Positions 1 to 11,351 of a stretch of 64,000 nt of DNA are shown piece by piece. The position numbers and the translations under genes are program-made. The notes under the pieces are model-generated. The model saw only the letters and a list, made by a program, of their open reading frames with translations, ran no database searches and had not been told where the DNA came from. The first letter of the stretch is position 1; every line of letters starts with the position of its first letter. This DNA comes from Daphnia carinata (Eukaryota; Arthropoda; Branchiopoda; Diplostraca; Daphniidae): assembly GCF_022539665.2 (NCBI RefSeq), contig NC_081338.1:5565243-5629242 (forward strand), in the 5' to 3' direction.

Positions 1-467
1 CTTTCTTTTTTTGTTATTTCTACATTTATATAAAACCCTGGTTTTTCAGAATGTTCAAATGCATAAAAGGATGACGTTCAATAAACGTTTTTTTAATTCA
101 CTACATGTGAGAGATGAGACTGCCATGCGGTTTTCACAACATCCCGCCTCGTCATCAGCTGCTGCTCATTCTTTTGTTCATATAATATGCTCCTTGCTCA
201 GCTGCTTGTTTTTGTTTTTTTGTTTGGATTTGCCGCCTTGTTCTGGCGCAAAAACTGGCAACGCTATGAAACAAAAGACGATCAACCCTCAAAGAAGGAG
301 GACCCTAGAGGGAAAAGGCAGAAACGCATCATCTCTCATTCACCGAGAGTACGACCTAAAGAAAACTTGGGGCGAAAGCCTGTTTCCCTCTCCTGTGCTA
401 TTATTATTTCATACCACTTTATTTTTCATTAAGTTTTGTTCTACACGATTCTTTTTATATTAGCACC
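1..467. other. Upstream region of SERF gene, unresolved open frame
   Basis: No gene is recognised here. A plus-strand open frame at 187-432 (81 codons) begins with a hydrophobic stretch that could be a membrane segment and continues as a basic, lysine/arginine-rich tail. It overlaps a longer frame at 11-463 in another register. Neither resembles a family I know, and the stretch lies just before the SERF start codon. It could be SERF 5' UTR and promoter or the tail of a gene that starts left of the window. Confidence 0.3.
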
Positions 468-849
468 ATGACCCGTAAGTTATTTGTTTTGTTTTTTACT
501 GGTTTACTTTTGACGTTATCAAAGAGAAATGGGTCAAAATGATCTAGTAGCTTCCATAACGTTTCTGTCAAATGTTTTCTTTTGTTCTTTAGGTGGAAAC
601 CAACGCGATCTTGCTCGTGATAAGGCAGCTAAAAAAGCAGCAGATTTACAAAAGAGCAAATCAGCTGCTGAGAAGGAAGGTAATAAGGGATTGTCTCTTG
701 AAGCTCGCAAACAGAGGTACTTAACTTTTTTTTAAATTAAACCTTTTGCTATTGGTACATTAATTATATGTTATAGAGATGCTGATCTGATGAGAGAGAA
801 ACAAAAACTGAAGGACCTCAAAGCTGCAGAGGCAGCAGCAAAGAAATGA
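468..849 (+). CDS. SERF: SERF/4F5 family small basic protein
   Basis: Three exons, 468-474, 593-716 and 777-849, join in frame to a 67-residue protein. All introns are GT-AG (118 and 60 bp). The product begins MTRGNQRDLARDK, the hallmark N-terminus of the SERF/4F5 family (small EDRK-rich factors), and continues as a lysine/alanine/glutamate-rich helix ending in AAAKK. Known family members are 60-70 residue highly charged proteins that bind nucleic acid and modify amyloid aggregation; this is family knowledge, not visible here. The first exon holds only ATG plus four bases, so a search for long open frames misses the true start. A polyadenylation signal AATAAA lies at 1010-1015. The gene converges with COX5A on the opposite strand. 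Identity is secure from the N-terminus; which paralogue is not. Confidence 0.9.
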
Positions 850-1336
850 AGCTTGACCAAATTTATAAACTTTGAGCTGTGCACAAAGGACAAAACACAG
901 TATATTCACTTATCAAATCCACTGCTTTTTATTACCAAAATCATGGTTTATTGATCCCTGATTGCATACATATGCTCTCTTTATTCATCTATATTGCTAA
1001 ATGCTAAGCAATAAACATAAAAACCTCACAAATTTAATACATAAAAACCTCACAAATTTAATACTGTCATTTTTATATACAATTGAGAGGTTTCTAATTT
1101 TGGAAAAAAATTAAGCCCAAAACTTCGAGATAGGTGTGTAATGTTATTCCATTCTGTACATTTAATGACACCAATAAATCTCAGGTTCATACATTTCACT
1201 AAATGCTGGACTAAACCAACTTATGGAGGTCTCACATTGATGGACTTTATAGTAGCACTTCATATATCATACACTGATTTCAGTGCCTGCAAGAAAAGAA
1301 AGTGAATAATAACTGGGGATAAAATTAAAGTTATTT
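850..1336. other. Convergent 3' UTRs of SERF and COX5A
   Basis: This stretch separates the SERF stop from the COX5A stop on the opposite strand and should hold both 3' UTRs. It contains the SERF AATAAA signal at 1010-1015. A 22-bp direct duplication beginning AAAACCTCACAAATTT lies at about 1019-1064. No coding potential is seen. Confidence 0.6.
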
Positions 1337-1978
1337 TCAATTAACTACCAATTCAGGTTTGTCATAACCCAACTCTTCAGGGGTGTTCAATCCCAACTGG
1401 TCCAAAGTTGGGCGGATTTCCTGATAATCAGGGAAATTTCAATAACTGAACATTTATCATAAAATAAGATTACCATTTAATTTACCTGCAGAATGTATGG
1501 ATAAATTTCTTTTTTATTTCCACATTTGTCCTTAACAGTTTCCAAGAACCTGACAGCTAGAGAATAATCATTGAGCCTACGGCAGGCATTGAGGGCAGCA
1601 ATGATAATTTTGGGCTCAGGAACAAGATCCATACCGCTCAAATCGTTCATGGCCTGTTGGCAGGAGTTGGAAAACAGTTTAGTTTAAACTAACATATAAA
1701 GAAAAATCAAAACAAATCAACCTTTCTGCATTCCCAGCCATCAATGTCTTTGCGGTTGAAGAAAGCTTCATAGCGGGCATCGAATTCAACGTCTGACTCG
1801 GTGGAGTGCTTAGACATAAAGCGTACACCGGCTACAATGAAGACCAATAGATATTTCCGTTAGCCATCTTTAGAAATCACATTTTAAGATAAATAGTTTT
1901 ACCAATGCATTTGCAATTGTTGGGTACTGCCAAATTGCGGGCAAAAGAAGCGGTGCGAGCCAAACCCGATCGGAACAT
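1337..1978 (-). CDS. COX5A: Cytochrome c oxidase subunit 5A, mitochondrial
   Basis: Four minus-strand exons, 1978-1903, 1831-1722, 1653-1486 and 1420-1337, join with GT-AG introns to a 145-residue protein. The start [15 protein letters not shown] is arginine-rich and lacks acidic residues, as expected of a mitochondrial targeting presequence. The mature part contains [20 protein letters not shown], then [20 protein letters not shown], and ends [20 protein letters not shown], which are diagnostic COX5A segments in the right order. COX5A is a nuclear-encoded matrix-side subunit of respiratory complex IV. Length matches the family (about 145-150 before processing). The four exons interlock in phase without stops, so the gene appears intact. 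It is divergent from AMBRA1, and the two may share the regulatory interval beyond 1,979. Confidence 0.95.
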
Positions 1979-3163
1979 CTCGCTTTGTTAAAGTCACGTA
2001 GGTACCAACAACTCGATCAAAACTTGCCCGTCCAATATGGCGAATCGCGGCAGACGAAAGGGACGACTAGCTAGATTTCGCCAAGGTTGCCGATGAAGAA
2101 TTGTCTTACTATTCGATAATTCAAAATTAACACATAACTAAGAAAATAACCTTGTTAAATTTTTTAAATTTTTTCTATTTGATATAAAACTATATTCACC
2201 TACAGTACATAAAAAAGTTTATGGCACAAGATATCTAAAGTAACTGGCAGTGAGGCAGTGGAACTTATGCAAAACCAAATGTGCCGATTGTCGAATTGGA
2301 GCGTTTTGACAATCAAGTAAAGCAAAAGCACACGTTGAACCATTCTTATATGCAAATTTGAATCAGGTATTAGAATCAGAAGAATACGGTTGACGAGCCA
2401 ATAAAATGGCTGTAACGAATAACGAAAGCTACAACTTGTGTTGCTCTTTCCATACAAATGCCAAGATTTAAATTGCCTAGATGGAAAGTAGCAAAACGAA
2501 ATGGCTGTATGTCATGAGTAAACGGGTCGGAATCAGCATAATCGAATTATTTTATATCTTGGCAAGGGTTCCCATCGAGAAAAAAGCGCCCATTTCAACA
2601 TGGGCATTCTAAACAATTAGTTGATGGCCGAAAGTTACGATTTACATTGGAAATTGTGCAATTCAGCCCGCGTTAGTGCAAATAACAAAGAAAGTTATAA
2701 AGTGCGCAGTTATGAATGTAATGGATCATTTGCAAATTGTTAAGAATTTGATGTCCATGCATGAAACGATTTGACAGTGAAAACTCGGATCATGATTCGT
2801 AGTTAATCGCCAGATGTCTCCTTCGTAGCTGTCTTGCCAAAAATTTTATTGGCCAAATTCGGCTAACTTATTCGTATTATTATCTGCGCTGAAAGTTTTT
2901 ATTTCTAGATAGTTTGTTGTGTTCATCGACGTGTTCGTGAGTGTGCATCTGCTAACCTATGGTAAGAGAGAGCTTAATTGATTTACTGAGTCTTCCTTCT
3001 CTACAGAAAGCAAGTATCCTTTGTCAGCTAAAATTCTTGTTCCAGCTGTTTTTGACTTCCTGCTGAGATTCTTATGTTTTCAAGGCCAACGTTCTCGAAT
3101 ACTTCGAACTAGATCCACATTTTTATTGACAGGATTAAAGAACTTTGATTTTCTGCTGAGTAA
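1979..3163. promoter_or_regulatory. Divergent COX5A/AMBRA1 upstream region with AMBRA1 5' leader
   Basis: This interval between two divergently transcribed genes has no convincing coding frame. A strong donor (TATG|GTAAGAG) at 2961/2962 and pyrimidine-rich acceptors ending at 3006 (TTCTCTACAG) and near 3132 (TTGACAG) suggest a spliced non-coding 5' exon of AMBRA1. A bidirectional promoter is inferred from layout; no defined promoter element is claimed. Confidence 0.45.
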
Positions 3164-6100
3164 ATGGACAGCTTTCCATTGCCAGTCTTCAACTTGATAG
3201 AGTCTGAAGATGAAGAAGATCATGAGGTTCTTGAAGTCCAAGAAGTCAAAAGCACTAGATATGATCATTTGCACAAGCTGTTGAATGATAGGAGCCTTTC
3301 ACTACCTACTCACAATCCCAATACCATTCTTAAAAAGCTTGAAGCCATAGCTGAAGAAAACTTGTTAAAAAAGGATCTGAAAGAAACAGTAAATATTTAA
3401 AAATAAATATTAAAGATTTTCAAAAGTCTAACCTATGTGTTTTTTTTTGTAGTGTTGCACTTTGCCTGGAAATCCAAGATCAACCTTTTTAATGGTTTTC
3501 AGTCCAGATGGGTAATGTACCAACAATATTCATCTACTGCAGAAAAAAGTTAATAACCCTTGTTGTGTGTTTAGCTCCAAAGTTGCTTCATCACATGGTG
3601 ACCACAACATCAATGTGACAGACCTAAGAACAAGCAAGTGCATCTCCACCCTGACAGGGCATCCTCGCACACCATGGTGCATTGCCTTCCATCCCCATCG
3701 TAATGACATTCTTGCATCAGGATGTCTAGGAGGGCAAGTTCGTGTCTGGGATTTATCTGTATGTTTGTCTTACAATGTTTAGTTTATGACATGTCCTCCA
3801 ATTATTTCATACTGCTTTAATTTCTAGGGAGGAAGTGAAATGTGGTCTGTTACTGCTACAGAAGTGACAACAGTTATAGCGTCCTTGGCTTTTCATCCTA
3901 GTGAAAGGTTGCTCGTAATTGCTACCAATAGTACACTGTATTTCTGGGATTGGAATATTCCCCAACCGTTTGCTAAGTGCAGCACAGCGAATGAGAAGCA
4001 AAAGCTAAGGTATTGTTTTATTGATGGGAAAAAAAAAGAAATTTGTTGTCACTAACAAATATCATATCGGACCATTTTAGATATGTTAGTTTCGATCCAT
4101 TGGGTAACTGGTTACTCACAGGAATATCGAATACTTTTGGCACGTCCGCATCGTTCGCTCCTGGGACCACCTCGTCCCTGTCGGGTAGTTCCTTGACACT
4201 AGGAGGCCCTGGTCAAGTAACTCATCCGATTAATTACAGAATGGAACGCAATGAACAGGAACGGGAACGTAACCTTCAGAGTCGTTATCAAGTGAGTGTG
4301 GACATCCTATTATGTTTAATTTGATTCACTAATGCATTTAATACATTTTTTCTTTCGTAAATTTAGACATTGCTTGACCAGTACGAAAGATTGAGGGTTC
4401 GCTATCAGGAACTACGTCATCGCGCTGCGGAACTAGAACTGAACGCCAGTTCCAGTCAGAGTACTAGCACCGGAACGGTAGCTTCGTTTAGCATGAATAA
4501 CGATGCTCCATCATCTGCTCCTACCGTTGCTACCATTAATGTTCCCGTGGTTGAGCAATCCACGATCAACAGGACTAGTCCACCCCTTCCTACACCTGAT
4601 ACTTCATTATTGAACACGTCTTCATCCAGCGATCGATTCTGGCGTACGCTGATGAATGCAGCTGAAAATCTGCGAGCCCTAAGCAATATCGGTCGAACTT
4701 TAAACACCAATCAACGACAGGCAGGTGGACCAGCAGAAGGTCCTTCGAGATCGAGTGGAGCCTCCTTAGACCAAGATGCTCGAATGAGAATTCAGCTCCT
4801 CAGCCGACATATCGAAAATATGCAACGCATTTGCCGTTCTCACCTTGAAATGACTCGTCATCGACGCCAAGTTTATCGATTGCAGCAAATCCGTCGCATT
4901 CTGGAAGACCTGAGGGAGCAAATTCGTTACCTTCAGGTTTGCGTCAGAGATAGTCTGGATCTTGTGTCTCGTTTGCGGACGAGCCCAGCAGGAAGCAGCA
5001 CGTCCTTGTCGGCCCAACGTCCAACTTCTAGTCATCGTGAATCTACTGCCTTTGCCAATAATCGTGAGACTGCTGGCACCAGTACCGCCGGCTCAAATCA
5101 CGAAGGTGATTTACAGTTCACCAGCAATGGCAGAATGGTGATGGGATCGCGGGCGTATTCGCCAATTCAATGCCGACGTTTCACCAATTATTTATTTGGG
5201 CGTTTACGGCGAATCGGACTCCAACATCATCGTGATAATCCGAGATTACGCCATAGTTTTGTGGCGGGACGAGAAGCCAGATATCCGATCCGGTAGGTTG
5301 AACCTTTTAAATTCTTTTGGTGTTTCAACTTTGACGTTTCATTTTGCACAATGCAGCAGGTTGGGTCTTTATCGTGGCGATTCGAGCTCTTTGTCTGGCA
5401 ATCCTGTCGAACAGATTGATCCCCAGCCAGGACCTTCACGTGATTATTCGATGGGAACTGGTCAGCGAATTTTATTGAAAGTTATGAAAATCATTTCTTT
5501 TATTAAAATTTCTTTTTCTATAAAAACAAATCAAAAAAGAGTGTGAATTTGACGAAGTGATGCCCAATCTCGAACGAGGACTGGGATCGAGCAGTAATTC
5601 GTTTGGATGGAGGAGGTCCCGATTCTCGCGGATGTCGCGGCGAAACAATAACATTAATCTGATGCATCCAACGCACAGAAGCAATTCCCTTCTTCATACT
5701 CGTCATTCAGGCATCCAGCGACGCAAACCTTCGCTTCTTAGTCGCATTTTCCACGGACGTACGCTCCAAAATCAAATCAGATCGTTGGCCACGTATCACT
5801 CGACATTGGAATCCACCGCACCCGTGAATCTGGAATCTGGACGTCCAAGCGATCAGGTAATTTAAATTAAAATTATGCTTCAAGTGCAAATTCATTAATT
5901 TCTGGATTTCTTCTAGTCCTTGCGTCCCTTGATGGAGCGTCTGGAATCGCATTTTAGGCTTCAACGACAGACAATGGGCATTTTAGCCCAGTTAAACGAG
6001 GCAGCCGTTGCTAACGGCATTGGGAGCAATGTCGAAGGGAACAACCCGACTCCAGCAGCAACACCTGGAGAGAATTCTGTTGACGGTGGTGGTTTGCCCA

Positions 6101-7967
6101 CGGCTAGTTTTAGTGATAGTAGCGTATCTTCTCGCGGCGGGCCGTGGGCCTCTAATGTCCTTCACAGTATCCGCCATTTTCGAGCAAGAAGGGACGCCTT
6201 TGAAAGAGCACGTTCTTTCGAATCCAGGTAATTATCATAAGATCAAATTCCATTCAACTTAAAATAAATGTTTTTGAAATCAATAAGATTGTCTTCAAAC
6301 AGCAATGCGGATCGTTTTCAACCGCCGAGACGAATGGATAGCAACATCGGAATTCCTCCTCGTTTCCGCCCGTCACGTCCGTTTGAAGATGAAGACAGCT
6401 CTGATACTGACACAGGTAATAGCACGACTCAGTTGAATGTACACATTTTATCGAACGTTTTATTGCGGGGTTAAGACGTGGCGGCAGAGTCGGCGAATCC
6501 AGCAGCTAATCGTTGGCGTCAATCCAGTCCAATCCGTTCGCCACGAGGTGTAGAGCAGCGCATGAGGTATTGAATTGAAATTGATTTTAATTCAAATCTA
6601 ATCGCCATTTTCTTGGTAGGCTCTTGTGGAGAGAATATTTGTCGCAAGTTGTCCACGTCCAACTGAACAGCATGGGTGAAAGCACCAGCCAGCAACCTGG
6701 CACAGCGCAAGAGAGTGGCGATAACGATCAAGAACGAACACGTTATCGTTTATGGCTCTCGACTATGGTTGAAAGTCTAACGAGTTTCTTTTCCCAGCAT
6801 GGAATCAATTCCTCTGATTCAGCCGATGCAACGCCTCCTCCTCCTACCCCATCGACGCCCATCACTAGACCCTTACCTGGAACTCCTCTACCATCTAGAC
6901 CTGGATCGTCATCAGCTGCCGGTCAATCGTTCCCTTACGTTTCACGTTTCTCCAACGCCATGAGAGACGAAGGATTCATACCGGCCACAGAAGAAGGTCC
7001 GACATCTCCGGTGATGGCTCCGCGTTCTACTGCTGGTCCACACCACGCTCCACCTCCTTGGAGAGTATTCCCGCGTGTAGGGCACGGTATGGGTGGCATA
7101 GGTGGATCAGCTGGAGTTTCCTTTGGAATTGGCGGAGCCGATCAAGGTCCAGGACAGCAACGTTGGAACCTTCGTCGTAACGCCGAGTCGCAGGTTTCGC
7201 TCAGCGCTCATTTGACGTACCGCATCCAAGCTTGGGATTTTTGCGCCAAAGACGGATTCATCCCCGATATCCGCGATCCGCACGCTAACATCGTCGTTCC
7301 CGAAAGTAAAATTCATAATGACGCTAGTGTTGACGTATCAGCCGATGGACGATTTCTCGTTACTCTCGTCCCTTGCACTTCTCTTACTGGAGCTCTCATT
7401 AGTAAGTACTTCTTTTTTTAGAAATTTCGTGTGTCGCTATTAATGTTTCTTACCGTTACAGGTCTTCATAGTCTAGAACCATCACGACTGGGTTTGTGTC
7501 TGGCGCAGGTGAACGTTGATCAGTTTGTTGTTTCGGTCAGCATTTCGCCAACGTGTCGCCATCTATTGCTCGGTTTGGCAAGTTCTCGTGCTCTCTCCGT
7601 TACCAGTCGTGATCACGCTCTTCCTACGCTCTGGGCCCAGGTGTATCAAATTCCTATCAAAGTCTTTCAAACACAGAGAAATGGATCGTCAGCCATTACT
7701 ACTACTGCTGCAGCTGCCAGCTCAACTAGTGGTGCTGTTCATAGCGTTGTTGGCGATTTGACAGTTGAACATCATCAAAGTAGTCGTCAACTGTTGGAGA
7801 AAAAACCGAGCATTCCACCACCGCAAGGTAGCCTGCTCCACGTGCGTGATTTAAGTCAAACGGCTGATGTTGGATTGACCAGTCTTAACTGCATTCGCTG
7901 GATACCAACGGCCGGACAAGGGTTTGTATTGGGCACTAATAAGGGTCATCTCAAAGTGATTGGCTGA
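3164..7967 (+). CDS. AMBRA1: AMBRA1, autophagy and cyclin-D degradation WD40 scaffold
   Basis: Thirteen coding exons (3164-3388, 3453-3511, 3575-3758, 3828-4009, 4081-4291, 4367-5292, ~5357-5460, ~5540-5856, 5917-6227, 6303-6415, 6476-6566, 6620-7401, 7462-7967) keep phase and give about 1,336 residues. A TAA codon sits in frame directly before the ATG. Residues ~76-240 carry the N-terminal WD40 half with [30 protein letters not shown] and [15 protein letters not shown], matching AMBRA1. Residues ~1097-1336 hold the second half ([36 protein letters not shown]). The long middle is Ser/Thr/Pro-rich and probably disordered, with a charged helix at ~288-310. In animals AMBRA1 is a DDB1-CUL4 substrate receptor acting in Beclin-1 autophagy and cyclin D turnover. 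The protein stops right after the second WD half, so the long vertebrate C-terminal tail is absent. Exon 7/8 borders are the least certain. AATAAA lies at 8034-8039. Confidence 0.93.
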
Positions 7968-8197
7968 TTGACAGGATTGTGTTTGTTTTTTGTTTTTTCT
8001 TTTCGTTTCTTTTTTATATGTAGGAGCTATAAAAATAAATTTTCAGACGCGTTTGTGTTTTAATTGTTTTCAACTTCATATGGACAGATGAAGTAGTGCA
8101 AACCTAGGACGCTAGATGTCGTTCTAGAACAAGAAAATATTCTGATTTACCACTAACTGGCAACAATGCATTTTTAGTTAGCTTTCAAATGTGATAC

Positions 8198-8996
8198 ATG
8201 GTTCATTCAGAGAAAGAAAAAATAAGTTTGGTTTTAATGACTTCATTAGATATTACTAATTATCTTCCCAAACTTGGTTTAGTTGCCGCAGTTATCGGTT
8301 TGGTAGAATGCACTCGGCATGTTATCAGCTATCTGCAGCGAAAGCGTACGAAGCAGGTCATCCGAAAAGTGATGTTCTTCCCAGATAAGAAAATAGCCTG
8401 TAAAGATTTTTTTGACGAAATTCAAGGCTGCTCAAGGGTTAGCTGCGACTTCAGTCACACAAAGACTGGTTTCAGGTATAACACACCATTAAGAGATCTG
8501 TCGGGTGTAGTTAATCGCCTCATTTATTTGCATGACAGCCACCTCCTTTCCTACCTAAAGTCTGCAAAGAAATCAATCGACATTGCTGTTTATTGCATCT
8601 CTTGTTTTGAGATAGCTGATGTCGTGTTGCAACGTCACAAAGTTGGAGTCAGAGTTCGTGTGATTACAGACCTCAGTATGGAAGCTGCGTTTGGATCTCA
8701 AAACCATCGTTTCATGAAGGACGGTATGTATGCTGGTGACTGTAAAACTTAAAATAATTCTCCATGTAGCTTTTCTTTTAGGAATTAGAGTACAGATCAA
8801 CAAACCTCCATTCCTGATGCACCATAAGTTTGTCATCATTGACGATAAAGTGCTTTGCTTTGGCTCATTCAATTGGACTTCTCAAGCAGTCACTGGGAAT
8901 AATGAATCTGTTGTCGTGACGAATGATCCCTGGGTAGTTGAACCTTTTTGTGCCGAATTCAAGAAGCTGTGGGTGGAAACCAAACCAGACAACTAA
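8198..8996 (+). CDS. zuc: Zucchini / PLD6 (mitochondrial phospholipase D-like nuclease)
   Basis: Two exons, 8198-8723 and 8782-8996 (GT-AG intron of 58 bp), encode 246 residues. An N-terminal hydrophobic segment at ~24-46 would anchor it in the mitochondrial outer membrane. A CCCH zinc site is visible as C68-x9-C78-x4-C83-x3-H87, typical of animal MitoPLD/Zucchini. A single HKD motif lies at H189, K191, D196, followed by GSFNWT, so the enzyme would act as a dimer, as in the family. Zucchini/PLD6 is the endonuclease that makes primary piRNA 5' ends on the mitochondrial surface; a cardiolipin hydrolase role is also reported for the mammalian protein. Length fits the family (about 220-255). The ORF starts only 230 bp after the AMBRA1 stop. 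An in-frame Met at residue 15 is an alternative start. All catalytic and zinc residues are present, so it should be functional. Confidence 0.93.
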
Positions 8997-9115
8997 ATTT
9001 TATGAAAATTCTAGATAAAGTACACAACTTTTTTTTGTACGATTTTGGCTAAATAATTGTATAATTTTTCAAAACGTGAAGTCTTTGCTAACATTTTTCT
9101 GTTTTTATTTCACAG

Positions 9116-9290
9116 CAGGGATTAATCAGAAAATCACCGGCGAGCTCAACGAACGCCAGCGACTCATGGACTAAAATTTCAAACGTGCGGGTACAGGCCT
9201 CGTTCAAAAAACGTATTCGTATAACCCAACAGCACCCAAAGCATAGCAGCTAGTCCAACAGGGTTTCAAACAAGCCAAAAAAGCGGCATA
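9116..9290 (+). pseudogene. ENY2-like (e(y)2) pseudogene fragment
   Basis: Translation in shifting frames gives GINQKITGELNERQRLMD, then after a frame change KFQTCGYR, then PKA-stop-QLVQQGFKQAKK. These match in order the INQK...ERxRL, KLxxCGW and PKxRALVPxSVKxEL blocks of ENY2, a ~100-residue subunit of SAGA and TREX-2. At least two frameshifts and an in-frame stop rule out a working protein. No introns are seen between the blocks, so a retrocopy is possible, but it is too eroded to tell. The assignment rests on short matches. Confidence 0.45.
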
Positions 9291-9387
9291 ATTTTCTTGG
9301 ATTGTAAGAACAAAACAGCAGTTGAGATCAACTTGTTTATAGTAGACTTTGTGTTATTATTGCTCAACAATACAGAGTTGTAGAATA

Positions 9388-9990
9388 CTAGCATTTAAGA
9401 GTATCAAGCGTCGAATAAAATATGAGTAGCAACTTTGTATCAGAAATTTCTACTGCAGACGGTCTCCGAAACACTATAGCCACCTATTGGTACGATTTTC
9501 AGTTTTCTGCATTGGGTTTCAGCGATCGTCCGGGGCTAGAGTAAGGGCTGTAGCAACTTTCACTTCTAATCATTCAAATGCCATAAGGTTCACGTGTAAA
9601 AGATATTAATTTTCGTAATCCTTGCTTAATTTAGTTAAAAATACATTATTCCGATTCGAAATTGAACGCTGATCACGAATATCGGCTCTGTTTTGACATT
9701 GGGCTTAACAAAATCGAGAAAAACGAAGAAAATGACCGTGGGAAAATTGCCTCCAAAACCGTCAAAAATTGACCATCGTTGGAATTGCTTGAAAATGACA
9801 GAATATACTCAAAATCGAATGCTGATTCCGGGAAAATTGCTATTTTTTTCATAACATCAACCGTTTTGGAAATACATAGGATTGAATAACTTTGATGTGT
9901 CACGCTAGCGCTGTAGCGTACTGGCGCGCCAGTAGTTATTATATTCGTTGTATTTCCAAAACGGTGACAATTATTTTTGGAAAAAACCAT
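9388..9990 (+). mobile_element. Foldback (MITE-like) element, copy A
   Basis: This is the same element as at 30,240-31,000 and 42,585-43,280, here in the opposite orientation. It contains facing copies of CCGTTTTGGAAATACA and TATTTCCAAAACGG around a short centre with the 16-bp perfect palindrome TACTGGCGCGCCAGTA. In this copy the right arm is truncated soon after the palindrome. No transposase is encoded, so it is non-autonomous. ORF-like frames across it are by-products. Confidence 0.7.
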
Positions 9991-10361
9991 ATCTTTATTG
10001 CTTTACTAAACAAATATGATGGGGCAATCCGATAGTTTTATTTCCATAGCCAATTTAAATTTTTCTGGTAACTTGTTTGGCTTTGACGGGCACTGGTTAA
10101 TTGCTTTAAAAATGTGTTCGATTTAATACTGTTCTAAAATAAATAAAATGGGTTATTTTATTTTTTTTATTTACATTTATAAAAATAATAAAATTTTTTT
10201 TGAAGCAATGGCGTCTATAAGAACCGATCACGGACAGTCGACGTATGATCTCAGTGCTATACCACAGCGCCCTACCACAGCGCGACACCACTATTAGTCA
10301 CATATTATATAGCTCCGGTATTAGAACGAAGGTCGATGAAAAATAAATTTGTTTGAGATGT
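9991..10361. other. Intergenic, possible degenerate SINE on minus strand
   Basis: No gene is recognised. At ~10,205-10,290 the minus strand has a tRNA D-arm-like stretch (GGGCGCTGTGGTATAGC) but only a poor B box, so it may be an eroded tRNA-derived SINE head. The rest is AT-rich and featureless. Confidence 0.3.
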
Positions 10362-10870
10362 GCGGTCCTGGCACAGTGGTTACCACCTTCGCTTCGCATT
10401 CTGAAGGCCCCGGGTTCAAGTCCCGACACCGCCACCTTCCCACCAAATCTTCAATCAAGATACGCAAGATTCATCGAATTACGCAAGCTTCTACAACAGA
10501 TCGCTAGATTCTACGCCTTCAAGAAAGAAAAAAAGAAGAGAGAAAACAAGAAGAAAGAAGAAAACAAGAGAGAAAAGAAAAGAGAAAAAAGAAGAGCCAT
10601 GCCTACTATTAAGGGGCTAAATGGCACACCAAAAAAAAAGCCTTGCCAGGCTAAAATTGGCAAAAATAGCCTTGCCAGGCTAAAAATCGATCTGTAGTAC
10701 TGTTCACTACGGGAAGATCGAACCACAAGCTGAAAGGTAGAGAAGAGGTGATCGTTGAACGTAGGCTGTTCGTTAGCCTCCCCACGGCCTGAAAGACGGC
10801 TCGTGGATGCAGGCAGCTTATCATCGGGATATGTGACCCAATTCGCTACCCGTAAGTTTTTTTTATGTTA
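10362..10870 (+). mobile_element. tRNA-derived SINE
   Basis: Positions 10,362-10,432 form a tRNA-like head. GCGGT at the 5' end pairs with ACCGC at the 3' end, TGGCACAGTGG matches an RNA polymerase III A box and GGTTCAAGTCC a B box. The anticodon arm does not fold well, so it is not a working tRNA. It is followed by a purine-rich tract of GAAA/AAGA repeats (~10,520-10,600), a short direct repeat of AGCCTTGCCAGGCTAAAA, and a GC-richer tail to ~10,855. The 3' boundary is approximate. Confidence 0.6.
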
Positions 10871-11107
10871 TATATCTATCATACATCCTATATATCTATC
10901 ATACATTCCTTTTTGTATCTAACATTAGGGCGTGTTAGTGTTGCCTTATATTGTTGTTGTTGATGAAGTTGATGAAGTTCAAGCATGAATGAGTTGGTTT
11001 TGTAAGTAGCTGCAAATAGAGAATGTTTGGTAATATTATTCATTGTCGAGGCAGAGAACTATATATAAGCTATACAACAATATAACAATATAACAAGCTA
11101 TATATAA

Positions 11108-11350
11108 CAAGCTGGACCCGAGTTCGAATCTAGCCTCAGTCATTTCTTTTTTCCCTTTCCTACCGTAAGCTGGCCACGCGCGGCGCTAGGTTCCACTTTC
11201 CACTGTTTTTCCCACACATTTGAATTCTGCATTCGTTACCAAACAGTGCAAAGTGGAGCTCGGTTTGGGGTATTACGCCCCTCTGGCAATGCAGTTTTAG
11301 GCGTTGGAGGTATTGCGCGCTGACAGGCCGTTATTATAGTAGGCCATGTG
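11108..11350 (+). mobile_element. SINE-like element, copy 1 (head truncated)
   Basis: It begins in a B-box-like sequence (GAGTTCGAATCTAGCC), then a pyrimidine stretch, then the body with CTGGCCACGCGCGGCGCTAG and GTGGAGCTCGGTTTGGGG. The body matches the element at 12,335-12,650 closely. The tRNA-like 5' half is missing or unrecognisable. Confidence 0.55.
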
Positions 11351-11351
11351 A

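Noticed and set aside
2200-2457. 85-codon minus-strand frame between COX5A and AMBRA1
   Set aside because: No recognisable motif, and it lies in the divergent promoter interval with no splice or start support.
9673-9990. 105-codon minus-strand frame and its relative at 30,155-30,493
   Set aside because: Both fall on the foldback element's inverted arms; they are shared because the element is repeated, not because a protein is encoded.
10353-10697. 114-codon lysine-rich plus-strand frame
   Set aside because: It lies across a tRNA-like SINE head and its GAAA-rich tract, so it is low-complexity repeat translation.
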